The notes under the pieces were generated by a model. It ran no database searches, was not told the origin of the DNA, and was given only the letters and a program-made list of their open reading frames with translations. 64,000 bases of DNA from Cohnella silvisoli (GTDB lineage: Bacteria; Bacillota; Bacilli; Paenibacillales; Paenibacillaceae): contig NZ_JAIOAP010000002.1 in NCBI RefSeq assembly GCF_021190915.1, positions 62,001 through 126,000 on the forward strand, given 5' to 3'. Shown in pieces: positions 62,050 to 64,000 of this stretch; the stretch's first letter is position 1; each line of letters opens with the position of its first letter. The position numbers and the translations under genes were made by a program.

Positions 62050-62609
62050 TAAACGGTTCCTTTCTCCCAACCCAGCTTATCGAGCAACAAGCGCCTATGA
62101 TTCAAACTCAGGTCAAAGTACGGGAATTTATTTTGGTTGATCAGATCCATGAGACGTCCGGCCGTTTTCTGCGCCATTGCGGAATCGCGCGGGGTGATCT
62201 GGCCTTCGTCCAACGCTTCTTCCAGCTCATCCTCGTCTAGCAGCAGTTTCTCGCCCGTCGGCAGCACGACGATGTCCAAGAACAGATCGTCGAACCACGG
62301 CACCTGTTGATCCGTCAGCCCTTGGATTTTGCAAATATCGATGTACCACTGAACGACTTGGCCTTTATCATCGAACATCGTCGTCACTACGAAATGCTCT
62401 CCTCTTGGAAAATGCTGCATCCAAAGGTACCCGCGATCCGCTAAACACATCCGCCGTCCATTGTATTCCTTCCATAGCGGATCCCGAAGCTCATGAATGC
62501 GATATAGGGTCACGAACCCCCTGAAATGCGGCTCATCCATCGGGATGCATGCGTAGCTCTTTTTCAATATGCGCCGCCAATTGGCGCGATCCGAAAATTT
62601 ACGTTTCAT
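62049..62609 (-). CDS. DUF402 domain protein (YgaC-like)
   Basis: A 186-residue DUF402 protein, family of YgaC/SA1684 nucleoside tri/diphosphate phosphatases. Conserved acidic residues are in VQWYIDICK, PWFDDLFLDIVV and DEDELEEALDEG; these coordinate metal. The start is ATG at 62609 with GGAAAGGAA before it; the frame continues upstream without a site. It is followed at once by the YdcF gene. Confidence 0.88.
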   Translation of the reverse strand: MKRKFSDRANWRRILKKSYACIPMDEPHFRGFVTLYRIHELRDPLWKEYNGRRMCLADRGYLWMQHFPRGEHFVVTTMFDDKGQVVQWYIDICKIQGLTDQQVPWFDDLFLDIVVLPTGEKLLLDEDELEEALDEGQITPRDSAMAQKTAGRLMDLINQNKFPYFDLSLNHRRLLLDKLGWEKGTV

Positions 62610-62736
62610 GCCGACTTTCCTTTCCGTCCGTCCAACGTTAGAGTAGAAAACACGTTGCCTGCAAGGCAACTCCATATATTCAAAGCTTACCACAAGTTGC
62701 CTTCCCGAACCAGTTGGCACCTTCCCTAACAACGAC

Positions 62737-62776
62737 AAAAAAGCAGCTGATCCTTTATTCCGGATCAGCTGCTTTT
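62737..62776. terminator. Bidirectional terminator
   Basis: AAAAGCAGCTGATCC and GGATCAGCTGCTTTT pair around an 8-base loop, with T-runs on both sides. It ends the penicillin-binding protein gene on the minus strand. Confidence 0.85.
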
Positions 62777-62798
62777 ATCGCCCGTTCACCTCAAAACC

Positions 62799-64000
62799 TT
62801 AAGGCGAAGGGGAATTGCTCGGTGTTGGACTATCGGTAGGCGACGGGCTCGGAGACGGGCTTGTCGACGGATCCGGGCTTGTCGACGGGTCCGGCGATGG
62901 CGATTCGCCCGGAATGATAATATCTATCGGCGGTTCCGATGATTGTTCAGGCGGCGGACTTTCCCCGCCTTCTTCGGTTCCGGGAGACGGTGTCGCCTCC
63001 AAGCCGGTCGATACCGTGACCACGATTTGCTCCGACGGCTCGCTTTCCAATTTATTCTTCGCTTGGAACGCCGTTACGTAATAACTAAACGTCTGATCCG
63101 GCAATATCGCAAGATCGTCGTAAGCAGGGTCCGCCGTTTCCGCAAGCAACTTGAATTCGGCTTCTCCTTCACCTTTGCGGTACACTTTGTAGGTGATGCC
63201 TTCGCCTTCGACCGGCGCCCAGCTCAGTTCGATCGATACGAGTTCAGGCGAGTACACGCCGGTAAATCCGCTGACCCCCTTAAGCTTCTGCACATCCTGA
63301 ACTCCCTCAGGTTTAGGGAAGTTCTTGCGATCCACCCCTTCGAGAGCTTTTGACATAACCGCTGAGAACATCGCGGCAGCCTGGCCGCTGCTTTTCTTCA
63401 AGTAGTGGTCTCTGTCGGTTTTGTCATAGCCGAACCATATCGCGGCTGTCCACTCAGGAGTGTAGCCGACGAACCATACATCGCGGTTTCCGCTTGTTTT
63501 GAAGCCCGGGATGCCGGCTTGCGTCGTTCCGGTTTTCCCCGCGATCGGACGGCTGCCGAATTTGGCTCTAACGCCGGTTCCCCCTTGCTGAACGACCCCT
63601 TGAAGAATGTCCGTTACGTAATAGGCCGTAAACGGGTTCATTACCTGTTTGGCTTTTGGCGAGTCATATTCATACACCGTATCGCCATTGCTATTCTTGA
63701 TCGATAAAATGCTATGCGGGTCTTCAAGCTTTCCGCCATTGGCGAACGCACCGTATGCTCTAACCATTTGCAACGGGGTAACTCCATTCGTCAGGCCGCC
63801 AAGAGCAACGGACAGGTTGCGGTCGTCTTTGCCGAGCTTGATCCCCAGCTTTTCCGCGAAGGAGAGCCCTTTGCTTATGCCGATCTGATTGAGCAACCAT
63901 ACGGCCGATACGTTTCGCGACTCCTTAATCGCTTGCCTCATCGGAATGGCGCCCAAATATTGATTTTTATTGGAATTCGACGGGCAGTACTTGCCGTTAT
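62799..64000 (-). CDS. Class A penicillin-binding protein, C-terminal part (5' truncated by window)
   Basis: The last 400 codons of a PBP1-type peptidoglycan synthase; the frame stays open to the window end, so its start and the catalytic SxxK Ser lie outside. The SxN motif is SRN (in IKESRNVSAVWLL), the KTG motif is in IAGKTGTTQAG, and FVGYTPEWTAAIWFGYD is typical of the transpeptidase. A fibronectin type III domain (ELSWAPVEGEG...YYVTAFQ) and a Pro/Ser/Thr-rich tail follow. It crosslinks the cell wall outside the membrane. Confidence 0.93.
   Translation of the reverse strand, partial: NGKYCPSNSNKNQYLGAIPMRQAIKESRNVSAVWLLNQIGISKGLSFAEKLGIKLGKDDRNLSVALGGLTNGVTPLQMVRAYGAFANGGKLEDPHSILSIKNSNGDTVYEYDSPKAKQVMNPFTAYYVTDILQGVVQQGGTGVRAKFGSRPIAGKTGTTQAGIPGFKTSGNRDVWFVGYTPEWTAAIWFGYDKTDRDHYLKKSSGQAAAMFSAVMSKALEGVDRKNFPKPEGVQDVQKLKGVSGFTGVYSPELVSIELSWAPVEGEGITYKVYRKGEGEAEFKLLAETADPAYDDLAILPDQTFSYYVTAFQAKNKLESEPSEQIVVTVSTGLEATPSPGTEEGGESPPPEQSSEPPIDIIIPGESPSPDPSTSPDPSTSPSPSPSPTDSPTPSNSPSP

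Overview
The window is ordinary chromosome from a spore-forming Bacillota, most likely Paenibacillaceae (Paenibacillus/Cohnella-like). Reasons: strong AGGAGG ribosome sites with many TTG/GTG starts, gene order shared with Bacillus subtilis (spoVK-hflX-ynbB-glnR-glnA; lexA divergent from yneA-ynzC), the spore genes tlp and spoVK, and Gram-positive LexA boxes. Most genes lie on the minus strand. I saw no rRNA, tRNA, CRISPR array, prophage or insertion sequence. Family names and precedents come from recalled knowledge; no database search was possible.

Layout. 0-1.1 kb: a small hypothetical gene and a HAD hydrolase. 1.1-9.2 kb: a seven-gene carbohydrate operon (FGGY kinase, SDR dehydrogenase, HAD phosphatase, ABC permease, binding lipoprotein, second permease, BtpA/SgcQ-like protein) and its DeoR-type regulator; candidate operators sit before both. 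9.2-11.6 kb: a repeat-rich gap, a membrane protein with a lytic-like domain, and a small unknown gene. 11.6-18.5 kb: gltD, folA and thyA; folA and thyA are separated by an ECF sigma factor, its anti-sigma factor and two cupredoxin proteins. 18.5-25.8 kb: thioesterase, Uma2-type protein, the pyruvate dehydrogenase operon pdhA-pdhB-pdhC-lpdA, and an esterase. 25.9-31.5 kb: phosphatase/TRIC operon, thiN, an MBL hydrolase, two GNAT proteins preceded by an unlisted small gene, and a secreted NlpC/P60 peptidase.

31.6-38.7 kb: chrA with a two-component system, a Ser/Thr kinase fused to a MinD-like domain, RNase Z and an RlmM-like methyltransferase. 38.7-41.8 kb: the rest of the six-gene overlapping operon that ends in that methyltransferase: mutM, nfo, a cyclic-phosphate-processing receiver, a thioredoxin-like protein and an ABC ATPase. 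41.9-47.7 kb: HAD-IIA phosphatase, mrfB and mrfA (mitomycin repair) and a YfhP-like membrane protein. 47.8-53.9 kb: tlp, metH, mtnD, a HAD hydrolase and a membrane protein. 53.9-55.4 kb: the SOS locus ynzC-yneA / lexA with five LexA boxes. 55.4-64 kb: a tandem repeat, glnA-glnR, ynbB, hflX, spoVK, a YdcF protein, a DUF402 protein and the 3' part of a class A penicillin-binding protein cut by the window edge.

The most unusual signals are: an interspersed ~100-base structured repeat whose two full copies differ by compensatory base changes; the sigma/anti-sigma/cupredoxin module between thyA and folA; the sugar operon with paired operators; the DNA-repair operon carrying a receiver domain; five regularly spaced LexA boxes; and a LexA-like box in the promoter spacer of mrfA.
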